Source: Lysobacter sp. GX 14042
GTDB lineage: Bacteria > Pseudomonadota > Gammaproteobacteria > Xanthomonadales > Xanthomonadaceae
Length of the DNA: 64,000 nt
Assembly: GCF_021390425.1 (NCBI RefSeq)
Contig: NZ_JAJUWY010000002.1
Location: 550,129-614,128, forward strand
Direction of reading: 5' to 3'
Made by a program: the position numbers and the translations under genes. Shown here in pieces: positions 1 to 7,774 of the stretch (the first letter of the stretch is position 1; each line of letters opens with the position of its first letter). The notes beneath the pieces are model-generated. The model was not told the origin of the DNA. It ran no database searches and saw nothing but the letters and a program-made list of their open reading frames with translations.

Positions 1-350
1 TTCTGGTCGGTGGCGCCGACCATCTCGAAGGGCTCGAAGTACTCGCCGCGGTGGTTCTCCGAGCCGTTGAACATCAGGTGCTCGAACAGGTGGGCGAAGC
101 CGGTGCGGCCCTTCGGCTCGTCCTTGCTGCCGACGTGATACCAGATGTTGACCGCGACGATCGGCGCCTTGCGGTCGGTGTGCACGACCACCTTCAGACC
201 GTTGGGAAGGGTGAATTCCTCGTAGGGAATGTCGACGCCGGCCGGCGCCGGCGCCGCCTGCGCCACGGCCGGCACGGGTGCGAGGGCGACGGTGCCCAGG
301 GCGGTGGACAGGGCCAGGGCAAGCACGCCCTTTCGCAGCAACACGGTCAT
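1..350 (-). CDS. M16 family zinc metallopeptidase, N-terminal part (gene runs off the left edge)
   Basis: Only the first ~116 residues are in the window. They show a signal peptide (hydrophobic LALALSTALGTVALA, then AVAQA as a plausible cleavage site), a beta-strand typical of the M16 N-terminus (FTLPNGLKVVVH), and HLFEHLMFNGSEN. The last contains the inverted zinc motif HxxEH of the insulinase/pitrilysin family. This points to a periplasmic or secreted zinc peptidase. The start is the ATG at 350. The gene is divergent from trmL across about 110 bp. The family is clear; the subfamily cannot be judged from this fragment. Confidence 0.9.
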   Translation of the reverse strand, partial: MTVLLRKGVLALALSTALGTVALAPVPAVAQAAPAPAGVDIPYEEFTLPNGLKVVVHTDRKAPIVAVNIWYHVGSKDEPKGRTGFAHLFEHLMFNGSENHRGEYFEPFEMVGATDQ

Positions 351-458
351 CGGACACTCCTTGTTTCGGCGGTTCGCCCGGTCGGGCACCAGGGGCCGAT
401 CGTAGCCGCGCGCAAGGCGGATGGCATGGGTCACAAGTCGTGGCCGTAAACTCCACCG

Positions 459-953
459 ATGCTCGATGTGATCCTGTTCCGGCCCGAAATCCCGCCCAAC
501 ACCGGCAACGTGATCCGGCTGTGCGCCAATACCGGCGCCCGGCTGCACCTGGTGCGCCCACTGGGCTTCACGCTGGAGGACCGGCAGCTGCGCCGGGCCG
601 GGCTGGACTACCACGAGTACGCCGCGGTGCAGGTGCACGACGACCTCGACGCCGCCCTGGCCGCCATTGCAGGCCGGACCGGCGGCACAGGCACGCCGCC
701 ACGGCTGTTCGCGCTGAGCACGCGCGGCACGACGCGTTTCGATACGCCCGCCTACCGCGCCGGCGACGCCTTCCTGTTCGGCTGCGAAACCGCGGGGCTG
801 CCCGGCGAGGTGCTCGAGGCGGTGCCGCCCGGCCAGCGCCTGTGCCTGCCGATGCGCCCCGGCAACCGCAGCCTCAACCTGTCAAACGCGGTAGCGGTGA
901 CGGTGTTCGAGGCCTGGCGGCAGCTCGGCTTCGCGGGTGCGGCGGACGCGTGA
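459..953 (+). CDS. trmL: tRNA (cytidine(34)-2'-O)-methyltransferase TrmL
   Basis: The 164-residue length matches TrmL (YibK), a single-domain SPOUT methyltransferase that 2'-O-methylates the wobble base of two leucine tRNAs in the cytoplasm. The N-terminus MLDVILFRPEIPPNTGNVIR carries the family N-T-G-N-x-x-R signature. The C-terminal region keeps the glycine-rich FGCETAGLP loop and LPMRPGNRSLNLSNAVAV, which form the knotted AdoMet site. The stop codon overlaps the GTG start of the next gene, so the two are probably co-translated. Confidence 0.95.
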   Translation: MLDVILFRPEIPPNTGNVIRLCANTGARLHLVRPLGFTLEDRQLRRAGLDYHEYAAVQVHDDLDAALAAIAGRTGGTGTPPRLFALSTRGTTRFDTPAYRAGDAFLFGCETAGLPGEVLEAVPPGQRLCLPMRPGNRSLNLSNAVAVTVFEAWRQLGFAGAADA

Positions 954-1840
954 TCACGGGGATGCGCCTGCCGCTGGAGGCGTGGGGGCGCCGCCGGCTT
1001 TCCGGGGTCCAGGCATGGGCCGACCGCGGCCCCTGGCGCCACGCCGCGTTCGAGTTCCTCTGGTTCGGGCTCAAGCAGGGCTGGGCCTGCCTGTTCGGCG
1101 GGGCGATGCTGGCGCTGATCCTGGCCACCCACCTGTACTGGCCCGCACAGGCACCGTTGGCACGGTACGACTTCCTGGTGCTGGGCGCAGTAGCGATCCA
1201 GGCACTGATGCTGGCGTTCCGTCTCGAGAGCTGGGAGGAGGCACGGGTGATCTTCCTGTTCCATGTCGCCGGCACGGTGATGGAGCTGTTCAAGACCGCC
1301 CACGGCTCGTGGCTGTATCCCGAGGACAACCTGCTGCGGATCGGCGGTGTGCCGCTGTTCTCGGGTTTCATGTATGCCGCCGTGGGCAGCTACATCGCCC
1401 GGGTGCAGCGGGTGTTCCACATCCGCGTACGCCGCTATCCGCCGCCGTGCACGACCTGGGTGCTGGCGGCGGCGATCTACGTCAACTTCTTCGCCCACCA
1501 CTGGCTGCCGGACATCCGGATGCTGCTGTTCGCCGCCACCGTGGTGCTGTTCGGGCGCGGATGGTTCTGGTTCACCACCGACCGCCGGCGACGCTCGATG
1601 CCCCTGCTGCTGGGCTACTTCCTGGTCGCTCTGTTCATTTGGCTGGCCGAGAACCTGGGCACCTTCGGGAGGGCCTGGGTGTACCCGGGCCAGGAGGCGG
1701 GCTGGGAGATGGTCGGGCTGGCCAAGCTGGGCAGTTGGTTCCTGTTGATGATCCTGTCGGTCGTGCTGGTGTCGATCGTCCATCGTCCCGGTGAAGAGCC
1801 GGGGACCATCGGCCCTCGCACCGCGGTGCCGGCTCGGTGA
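950..1840 (+). CDS. DUF817 family integral membrane protein
   Basis: About 296 residues with some eight hydrophobic segments and the aromatic, charged loop pattern of DUF817 proteins ([10 protein letters not shown] near the N-terminus, [15 protein letters not shown] centrally, [15 protein letters not shown] later). No biochemical function is known for the family. I start it at the GTG at 950, which overlaps the trmL stop (GTGA); an ATG at 962 is the alternative and loses only four residues. It is an inner-membrane protein. Family assignment is from recognition of the sequence pattern. Confidence 0.8.
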   Translation: MITGMRLPLEAWGRRRLSGVQAWADRGPWRHAAFEFLWFGLKQGWACLFGGAMLALILATHLYWPAQAPLARYDFLVLGAVAIQALMLAFRLESWEEARVIFLFHVAGTVMELFKTAHGSWLYPEDNLLRIGGVPLFSGFMYAAVGSYIARVQRVFHIRVRRYPPPCTTWVLAAAIYVNFFAHHWLPDIRMLLFAATVVLFGRGWFWFTTDRRRRSMPLLLGYFLVALFIWLAENLGTFGRAWVYPGQEAGWEMVGLAKLGSWFLLMILSVVLVSIVHRPGEEPGTIGPRTAVPAR

Positions 1841-1872
1841 CAATCGGGCGTTTCCGCCACGACGGCCCCGCC

Positions 1873-3105
1873 ATGCCGCTTCCCGCCTTCCTGCGCCACC
1901 CCAGCCTGGTCACCCAGATCGTCATCGGCCTGATCGCCGGCACGCTGCTGGCGCTCGCCTCGCCCCGCGCCGGCGCGGCGGCGGGACTGATGGGCACGCT
2001 GTTCGTCTCCGCGCTCAAGGCGGTCGCGCCGATCCTGGTCCTGGTGCTGGTCGCGGCGGCGATCGCCAACCACCGGCGGGGACAGCAGACCGGCATCCGC
2101 CCGGTCCTGCTGCTGTACGTGGTCGGCACCTTCACCGCGGCACTGGTGGCGGTGATCGCCAGTTTCCTGTTCCCGACCACGCTGCAGCTGGTGCTGCCGG
2201 AAGGCATCGAGCTGACGCCGCCGGAGGGCATCGGCCAGGTCCTGAACACGTTGCTGATGCAGGTGTTCGACAACCCGGTCAACGCCCTGGTCAACGCCAA
2301 CTACATCGGGCTGCTGGCGTGGGGGCTCGGCCTGGGCCTGGCGCTGCGGCACGCCTCGGACACCACCCGCGCGGCGCTGTCCGACCTGTCCGATGCGATC
2401 ACCTGGGTGGTGCGGCTGGTGATCCGGCTGGCACCGCTGGGCATCTTCGGCCTGGTCGCCGCGACCCTGGCCGAGACCGGGCTGTCCGCGCTGCTGGACT
2501 ACGCCCGACTGCTGGCGGTGCTGCTGGGCTGCATGCTGTTCATGGCACTGGTAGGCAACCCGCTGATCGTGTTCCTCAGGACCCGCCGCAATCCCTACCC
2601 ACTGGTCCTCACCTGCCTGCGCGAGAGCGGCATCACCGCCTTCTTCACCCGCTCCTCGGCCGCCAACATCCCGGTCAACCTGGAACTGTGCCGCCGGATG
2701 GAACTGCCGGAGGAAACCTACGCAGTGTCCATCCCCATCGGCGCGACCATCAACATGGCCGGCGCGGCGATCACCATCACCGTGCTGGCGATGGCGGCGG
2801 TGCACACACTGGGCATCGCGGTCGACCTGCCCACCGCCCTGCTACTGAGTCTGGTCGCGACGGTAGGGGCCTGCGGAGCATCCGGCGTCCCGGGCGGCTC
2901 GCTGCTGCTGATCCCGCTGGCCTGCGGGCTGTTCGGCATCGCCACCGACCTGGCGATGCAGGTGGTGGCGATCGGCTTCATCGTCGGAGTGGTGCAGGAT
3001 TCGGCGGAAACAGCGCTGAACTCGTCGACGGATGTGCTGTTCACGGCTGCGGCGGCACCGGAGTCGCCGCGGCTTCCGCCGGCGCCGGCTGGAACTCCAG
3101 GCTGA
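1873..3105 (+). CDS. sstT: Na+/serine-threonine symporter SstT
   Basis: The 410-residue inner-membrane protein belongs to the dicarboxylate/amino acid:cation symporter (DAACS) family; SstT of E. coli is 414 residues. Visible hallmarks are the N-terminal helix [16 protein letters not shown], the serine-rich hairpin region with [15 protein letters not shown], and the [14 protein letters not shown] motif that contributes cation and substrate ligands. The reading frame is open upstream to 1837, but [13 protein letters not shown] at 1873 aligns with the usual start. It imports serine and threonine with sodium. It stands alone between the DUF817 gene and a terminator serving the opposite strand. 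Confidence 0.93.
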   Translation: MPLPAFLRHPSLVTQIVIGLIAGTLLALASPRAGAAAGLMGTLFVSALKAVAPILVLVLVAAAIANHRRGQQTGIRPVLLLYVVGTFTAALVAVIASFLFPTTLQLVLPEGIELTPPEGIGQVLNTLLMQVFDNPVNALVNANYIGLLAWGLGLGLALRHASDTTRAALSDLSDAITWVVRLVIRLAPLGIFGLVAATLAETGLSALLDYARLLAVLLGCMLFMALVGNPLIVFLRTRRNPYPLVLTCLRESGITAFFTRSSAANIPVNLELCRRMELPEETYAVSIPIGATINMAGAAITITVLAMAAVHTLGIAVDLPTALLLSLVATVGACGASGVPGGSLLLIPLACGLFGIATDLAMQVVAIGFIVGVVQDSAETALNSSTDVLFTAAAAPESPRLPPAPAGTPG

Positions 3106-3178
3106 CCGCGACTTGAAAGGCAGCCGCTACAGGCGGGGCGGCAGCTCCAGATCCCCCCGCCAAGTGGCTCCACGCGAC

Positions 3179-3210
3179 CAAAAAAAAGCGTGGCGCCTTC
3201 GCGCCACGCT
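3179..3210 (-). terminator. Rho-independent terminator of the BON-domain gene
   Basis: A perfect 10-bp stem (AGCGTGGCGC / GCGCCACGCT, 3187-3196 with 3201-3210) closes a 4-nt loop. On the minus strand it is followed by a run of T residues (3179-3186). It lies about 45 bp past the stop of the minus-strand BON gene. Confidence 0.9.
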
Positions 3211-3253
3211 CCTGTCGTTCCTGCTGGCACGTCATTCCAGCCGACGCGCGGGA

Positions 3254-3670
3254 TTACTCCTCGTAATCCGCCATAGTGCCGTAGTGCAGGTCGCTGGCGT
3301 CGACCTCGGTCACGCCTTCGATGCCCTCGGCGATGCGCTTGGCCGCATCCACCTGCGCCTGGCTGTCGAGGTTGCCGGACAGGCCGACCACGCCGTTGTT
3401 GGTCTCGACTTCGATCTGGGTGCCGGCGGTGTCGCTGTCGGCAAGCAGGCTGGCCTTGACCTTGGTGGTGATCCAGGTGTCGGTGCCCGGCTGATCGGAG
3501 TCGGCGCGGTCGAGCTGTTCGGTGTTGGTCAGCGTGCTGTCCTGGGCAATCGCGTGGTCGGCATGCTGGGCCTGCGCCGGGTCGTTGGCCATGGCGCCGC
3601 CGGCGGCGAACATCAGGCCGGTTGCCAGGGCAATGGCGAGGGTGGTCTGCGGGGTACGGGTGTTCTTCAT
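3254..3670 (-). CDS. Periplasmic BON-domain protein
   Basis: The 138-residue protein has a signal peptide (LAIALATGLMFAAGGAMA) and one BON domain at about residues 65-130: WITTKVKASLLAD, then VETNNGVVGLSGNLDSQAQ and AKRIAEGIEGVTEVD. This is the OsmY-like architecture. BON domains bind phospholipid surfaces, and OsmY-type proteins protect the envelope during osmotic or shock stress. The gene is monocistronic: it has its own terminator downstream, and a different gene convergent beyond that. The precise role is inferred from the family. Confidence 0.88.
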   Translation of the reverse strand: MKNTRTPQTTLAIALATGLMFAAGGAMANDPAQAQHADHAIAQDSTLTNTEQLDRADSDQPGTDTWITTKVKASLLADSDTAGTQIEVETNNGVVGLSGNLDSQAQVDAAKRIAEGIEGVTEVDASDLHYGTMADYEE

Positions 3671-3764
3671 CTGCGAGCTCCACGTGTTGGGGTGATGGCT
3701 CCCGAGTCTCCGGATGGAGTGTTCACGACCCGTGAGGCGGAAGTTAGCCGCCGCCTGCCTCCGT

Positions 3765-5576
3765 TCAGTCTTCCGGATGCTGCTCGCGCATCAGTTCGGC
3801 GATAGCCGACACCGGGGCGTTGCCGTAGGACAGGAAACGGTTGTGGAAGTCCTTCAGGCTGAACGCGTCGCCCAACTCGGCCTTGCGCTGTTCGCGCAGG
3901 TCGTAGATCTCCGCGTAACCGGTGAAGTAGCTGGCCAGCTGCACCTGCGACAGCCTTACCCGGCGCCACTTGTTGGCCGCCTCGGTCTGCTCCTGGAACG
4001 CCTCGCGGCGCAGCAGGTCCATGGCCTGGTCCTCGGTCATCCCGTCCACGTGCACGGCGTAGTCGAGGATCGCGTTGGTCACCACGCGCAGGTTCCACTT
4101 GTCGTACATGAGCCACATCTCCGGCTCTTGGTTGCCCCAGCCTTGCTCGAGCATCATCCGCTCGGCGTACACGCCCCAGCCTTCGATCATCGCGCCGTTG
4201 CCGAGCAGGCTCTTGACCAGGCTCGGGCTCTTGTTGGCATGCAGCAGCTGGGTGTAGTGGCCAGGGATGGCCTCGTGGATGTTGAGGACCTGCAACACCC
4301 AGTGGTTGTACTCGCGCAGGAAGCTCTCGGCCTGCTCGTCGCTGTAGGCATCCAGGGGACTGACGTTGTAGTAGGTGTCGGCGGTCGGGTTGAACGGGCC
4401 CGGCGCGCTGATCGAGGCACCCGCGCCACCGCCGCGCATGTATTCGGGAGTCTCGCGCACCACCAGCGGGCGGCTCTCGTCCTGGTCGAGCAGGTCGTGC
4501 TCGCGCACGAACTCGCCCAGCTGCGGGATCTGCCGCTTGATCTCGTCGACGAACTCCCCGCGCTCGACGTGCCGCGCCGCGAGGTGGTCGATCATCATGC
4601 CCACCCGCTTCAGCCGGTCCTCCGGCATGGCGGTGCCGGAGAAATACTTCGGCCACAGTTCGCGGGTGATGTCGTCCATCTGCGCGTGCAGGCGCTCCTT
4701 CTCCCCGACCGCGCGCTGGTAGAGCTCGGCGGCGGTGTAGTGGGACTGGATGTCGTAGGCGAATTTCTGTCCGTACAACGCCTCGCCGATGCGGAACGAG
4801 CGCGCGTCACCGCTGGCGGCCAGTCGCTGCTGCTCGCCCTCGAGCCAGCCGATCCAGCCCTCGATCGCGCCGCGCGCGGCATCGATGCGCCGGTTGAACA
4901 GGTCCCTGTCGCCGGCATCCAGGCCCGAGGCATCGATGCGCCCGCGCAGCCCGTCGTCGAACACGCTCAGCGCACCGCGGCTCTGCACGATCGCCAGTTC
5001 CACGTGCTCGGCCGTGGGGTCGTCGATGTTGGCGCGGGCGGCCTCGTAATACGCCGGGACGTGCTCGAGCCGCGCCATCACCGCGCGCAGGCGCTCGTCC
5101 TCGTCGGCGTACGGGGTGTTGAGCAACAGCGCGACGGTGCCGGCGACGTTGTAGTTGGACGGGTCCCAGGCCCAGTCGCGGAACTCCTGCTGGTACCAGA
5201 CCATCGACTCGAAGTGGTTGACCAGCAGCATGTGGTCGATGCGCTGCGCCGCCGGCAGCTGCTCAGGATCGAAGGCCGCCAGTTCGGCCAGCGCGGCCCT
5301 GGCGAAGGCGAGGTCCTCCGTCCGGCGGGCGGCGTCCGGGATCGTAAGCTGCCCGGCGTTGTCGTAACGGCCGGCGTAGATCGACCACTCCGGACTACGC
5401 TCCAGCGCGCGCATCAGCAGCGACTCCGCCGCTTCGGCAAAGCGCGTGTCCTCCGCGCCGGCCGTGGCGCCAACACCCGTGCCACCGCCGTCCTGCGCGG
5501 GGGTTGCCGGGGCCTGGCAGCCGGCAAGAAGGCCGAAGCTGGCCGCCAGGGCCAATGCAAGGGTGCTGTTGCGCAT
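3765..5576 (-). CDS. DUF885 family lipoprotein, putative metallopeptidase
   Basis: The 603-residue protein has a lipoprotein signal peptide with lipobox LLAGC (Cys at about residue 20), so it should be membrane-anchored. The body is of DUF885 type, a mostly helical fold resembling M32 carboxypeptidases. The zinc-site motif HEAIPGH is visible with downstream Glu-rich helices (GWGVYAERMMLEQG). A second DUF885 gene lies at 28-30 kb with HEAAPGH. No substrate is established for these proteins in general. The gene stands alone: nirK upstream has its own terminator. Confidence 0.87.
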   Translation of the reverse strand: MRNSTLALALAASFGLLAGCQAPATPAQDGGGTGVGATAGAEDTRFAEAAESLLMRALERSPEWSIYAGRYDNAGQLTIPDAARRTEDLAFARAALAELAAFDPEQLPAAQRIDHMLLVNHFESMVWYQQEFRDWAWDPSNYNVAGTVALLLNTPYADEDERLRAVMARLEHVPAYYEAARANIDDPTAEHVELAIVQSRGALSVFDDGLRGRIDASGLDAGDRDLFNRRIDAARGAIEGWIGWLEGEQQRLAASGDARSFRIGEALYGQKFAYDIQSHYTAAELYQRAVGEKERLHAQMDDITRELWPKYFSGTAMPEDRLKRVGMMIDHLAARHVERGEFVDEIKRQIPQLGEFVREHDLLDQDESRPLVVRETPEYMRGGGAGASISAPGPFNPTADTYYNVSPLDAYSDEQAESFLREYNHWVLQVLNIHEAIPGHYTQLLHANKSPSLVKSLLGNGAMIEGWGVYAERMMLEQGWGNQEPEMWLMYDKWNLRVVTNAILDYAVHVDGMTEDQAMDLLRREAFQEQTEAANKWRRVRLSQVQLASYFTGYAEIYDLREQRKAELGDAFSLKDFHNRFLSYGNAPVSAIAELMREQHPED

Positions 5577-5675
5577 GGGAAAACTCCGCGTGAGGGGCGG
5601 CCAGGCCGCGACCGGCTGATGGTAGCCGCCTCCATGGCCCCCGGCGCCGTGCCGTTGGTCAGTCCCAGCACGGGC

Positions 5676-5708
5676 AAAAAGAAACCGGGCCGCACAGGCG
5701 GCCCGGTT
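5676..5708 (-). terminator. Rho-independent terminator of nirK
   Basis: An 11-bp stem (AACCGGGCCGC / GCGGCCCGGTT, 5683-5693 with 5698-5708) has a 4-nt loop and a T-run on the minus strand (5676-5682). It begins 19 bp past the nirK stop and separates nirK from the DUF885 gene. Confidence 0.9.
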
Positions 5709-5726
5709 CCGTGGTACTGCGGTTGC

Positions 5727-7100
5727 TCAGTGGCCCGAGCTGGCGTCGATCTTCTCGTTGCTGTTGAAGATCGCCGGGTCGGCCTTGCCCTCCACGTCGA
5801 GGAAGCCGGCCAGCCCCTTCTCGGCACGGCTGAGGGCGTGGTCCACCAGGATGTAACGGCCCGGGTAATCGACCTTGAACTCGACCATCGTCGCGCCACC
5901 GGGCGCCACCAGGGTGGTCTGCACGTCGGTCAGCGGCGGGCTGGTCAGCGAGGCCTGGTCATACACTCGGTCGAAGATCTCGCCGATCAGGTGCAGGCTG
6001 GAGACCAGGTTCGGGCCACCGACGCCGAAGTACATGCGCACGGTCTCGCCGACGTTGGCCTTCATGACGTGGTCCTTGGTCAGGGAGGTCATCGAGCCGT
6101 TGAACATCAGGTGTTCGGGGCTCTCGTCGAGCAGCTTCTCCAGCGAGAACTCCTGCAGGCCCCGCGAGCCGTGCTTCTGCACGGTGTAGAGCTCGCCCTG
6201 CATGACGTAGAACTCGCGGTCCACCTCGGACAGGCCGCCTTCCGGCTCGACCAGGATCATCCCGTACATGCCGTTGGTGATGTGGTGGGCGATCATCGGG
6301 GTCGCGCAGTGGTACACGTACAGGCCCGGCTGCAGCGCCTTGAAGGTGAAGCTCTTGGTCTCGCCCGGCGCCACCTGGGTCACCGCCGCGCCGCCACCGG
6401 GACCGGTGACCGCGTGGAAGTCCACCGAGTGGATGTTGATGCTGCTCTCGTCGTTCTTCAGGTTGATGGTGACGGTGTCGCCGTGGCGCACGCGCAGCAT
6501 CGGACCGGGGACGGTGTTGTTGAAGGTCCAGTAGCGGTAGGTGCTGCCGTCGGACAACTTGCCTTCCAGCTCCGTGGTCAGCAGGTCGTAGGTGACGTGC
6601 TGCGCGGCGCGGTCGCCCACCTTCTCACCGACTTCGGTCGGGTCCTTGGCCACGTCCGCGGCGGTGGAGGCCACTTCCTCCACGTCACCGACGGTGAGCT
6701 TGCCGAACATGCCCGCCGCCTTGTGCCCGGGAATCGTGCACAGGTACTCGTAGGTGCCTGCCTTGTTGGCGCGGAACACGATGGTGGTCGCCGAACCCTG
6801 GCCGACCAGGTGGTCGGACTGGGCGCCGAAGTCCGGCACCGCGATGTCGTGCATCGCGCCATCGCCGTTGATGATGGTGATCGCGACGACCGCGCCTTCC
6901 TCCACCTTCAGTTCGGGATTCACCACGCCCTTGATCGCACCGGCTTCACCGACGAAGACCAGGCGTCCTTCATCGATCGCGGTTTTCAGGGTGAAGGTGA
7001 CATCCGCGACAGGCGTTACCGCCGAGGAACTCTGGGCGAGGGCCTGGGGGGTGAAGCCGGCGGCCGTTGCCAGGGCAAGCAGCAGAACCAGGTCTTTCAT
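5727..7100 (-). CDS. nirK: Copper nitrite reductase with an extra N-terminal cupredoxin domain (three-domain NirK)
   Basis: The 457-residue periplasmic enzyme reduces nitrite to nitric oxide. Residues 1-23 are a signal peptide. Residues about 45-140 form a plastocyanin-like cupredoxin with a complete type 1 copper set: His84 (MHDIAVPDF), Cys121, His126, Met131 (YLCTIPGHKAAGM). Residues about 165-457 are a classic two-cupredoxin NirK of the AniA type. Type 1 ligands there are His224, Cys265, His273 and Met278 (YHCATPMIAHHITNGMYG). Type 2 ligands are His229, His264 and His370 (HLIGEIFDRVY), with the proton-relay Asp227 in DFHA. The ATG at 7100 gives the signal peptide directly; an upstream start at 7154 is less likely. 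An FNR/DNR-like box lies 78-91 bp upstream. The layout resembles the three-domain Hyphomicrobium enzyme. Confidence 0.93.
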   Translation of the reverse strand: MKDLVLLLALATAAGFTPQALAQSSSAVTPVADVTFTLKTAIDEGRLVFVGEAGAIKGVVNPELKVEEGAVVAITIINGDGAMHDIAVPDFGAQSDHLVGQGSATTIVFRANKAGTYEYLCTIPGHKAAGMFGKLTVGDVEEVASTAADVAKDPTEVGEKVGDRAAQHVTYDLLTTELEGKLSDGSTYRYWTFNNTVPGPMLRVRHGDTVTINLKNDESSINIHSVDFHAVTGPGGGAAVTQVAPGETKSFTFKALQPGLYVYHCATPMIAHHITNGMYGMILVEPEGGLSEVDREFYVMQGELYTVQKHGSRGLQEFSLEKLLDESPEHLMFNGSMTSLTKDHVMKANVGETVRMYFGVGGPNLVSSLHLIGEIFDRVYDQASLTSPPLTDVQTTLVAPGGATMVEFKVDYPGRYILVDHALSRAEKGLAGFLDVEGKADPAIFNSNEKIDASSGH

Positions 7101-7177
7101 CAGTCTTCTTCCTTCGCGTAATCCGAGTCGGTCGACTCGTTCGGGGTGCACCATAGGCAGCCGCCCGATGTGCGGCC

Positions 7178-7191
7178 ATGACTTGCGTCAA
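7178..7191 (-). promoter_or_regulatory. FNR/DNR/NnrR-type operator upstream of nirK
   Basis: Read on the minus strand the site is TTGAC-GCAA-GTCAT. It matches the TTGAC-N4-GTCAA consensus of CRP/FNR-family NO and anaerobic regulators at nine of ten arm positions. It sits 78-91 bp before the nirK ATG, which fits activation from about -41.5 with a ~40-nt leader. It lies in the divergent region and could also touch the copper-receptor promoter. Confidence 0.65.
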
Positions 7192-7321
7192 GTTCCGCCG
7201 TACGGACAGGTATGGCTCAGCTGCGCAAAGCCGGGGGCCATACCGCAGCACCGCTCCATACGCCTGCGTCTTGATCCGCGTCATGTCGCCACCCGCGCGC
7301 GCCTGCCAGACTCTCCCTGCC

Positions 7322-7714
7322 ATGAGGCACCTCCCCCTCCACCGCTGGATGCTCCGCCTGGCACTGGCCGCCATCATGCTGATGGCGCTGGTGCCCTCGC
7401 TCGGCCGGCTTGCGGGCAATGGCCCGGCAGCGGGAGTGGCGCATGCGATGCACGCCAACGGCGGCCATGGCGGCCACGCGGGCCATGGCGGGCCGGGCAC
7501 ACCCGCGGCGCCAACGGTGCCGCAGCCGGGCGGCGCGGCCCATTACGACTGCGGCTACTGCCCGCTGCTGGCTTCGACGGTGCCCCCGGCGCCGGCACAC
7601 CTGACGCTGCCCTCCGGGCGCCACGACACCCGCCTGCCGGTACGCGCGGCCAATCCCCTGCTGGCCTGGCGCCACCCGTGGGGCCTGGGTTCGCGTGGCC
7701 CGCCCCACGCCTGA
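7322..7714 (+). CDS. DUF2946-like small exported protein, His-rich, copper-associated
   Basis: The 130-residue protein has an N-terminal membrane or signal segment (MLRLALAAIMLMALVPSLG), a His/Gly-rich stretch (HANGGHGGHAGHGG) and a C-x2-C motif (YDCGYCPLL). This is the usual make-up of DUF2946 proteins, which often sit directly upstream of TonB-dependent copper receptors, as here (60-bp gap). The His and Cys residues suggest metal binding, but no activity is established. I take the ATG at 7322; the frame is open from 7178, which would add an unlikely arginine-rich N-terminus. Confidence 0.75.
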   Translation: MRHLPLHRWMLRLALAAIMLMALVPSLGRLAGNGPAAGVAHAMHANGGHGGHAGHGGPGTPAAPTVPQPGGAAHYDCGYCPLLASTVPPAPAHLTLPSGRHDTRLPVRAANPLLAWRHPWGLGSRGPPHA

Positions 7715-7774
7715 GTACAGCGCCCATCACGCGCGCGCCGCCGTGCCGCGCCCGCCTGTATCCAGGAGTGTTCC

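Noticed and set aside
3714..7121. 1135-codon open frame on the plus strand across the DUF885 and nirK genes
   Set aside because: It covers two clear minus-strand genes plus a terminator, and the translation is His/Val/Arg-rich without any domain.
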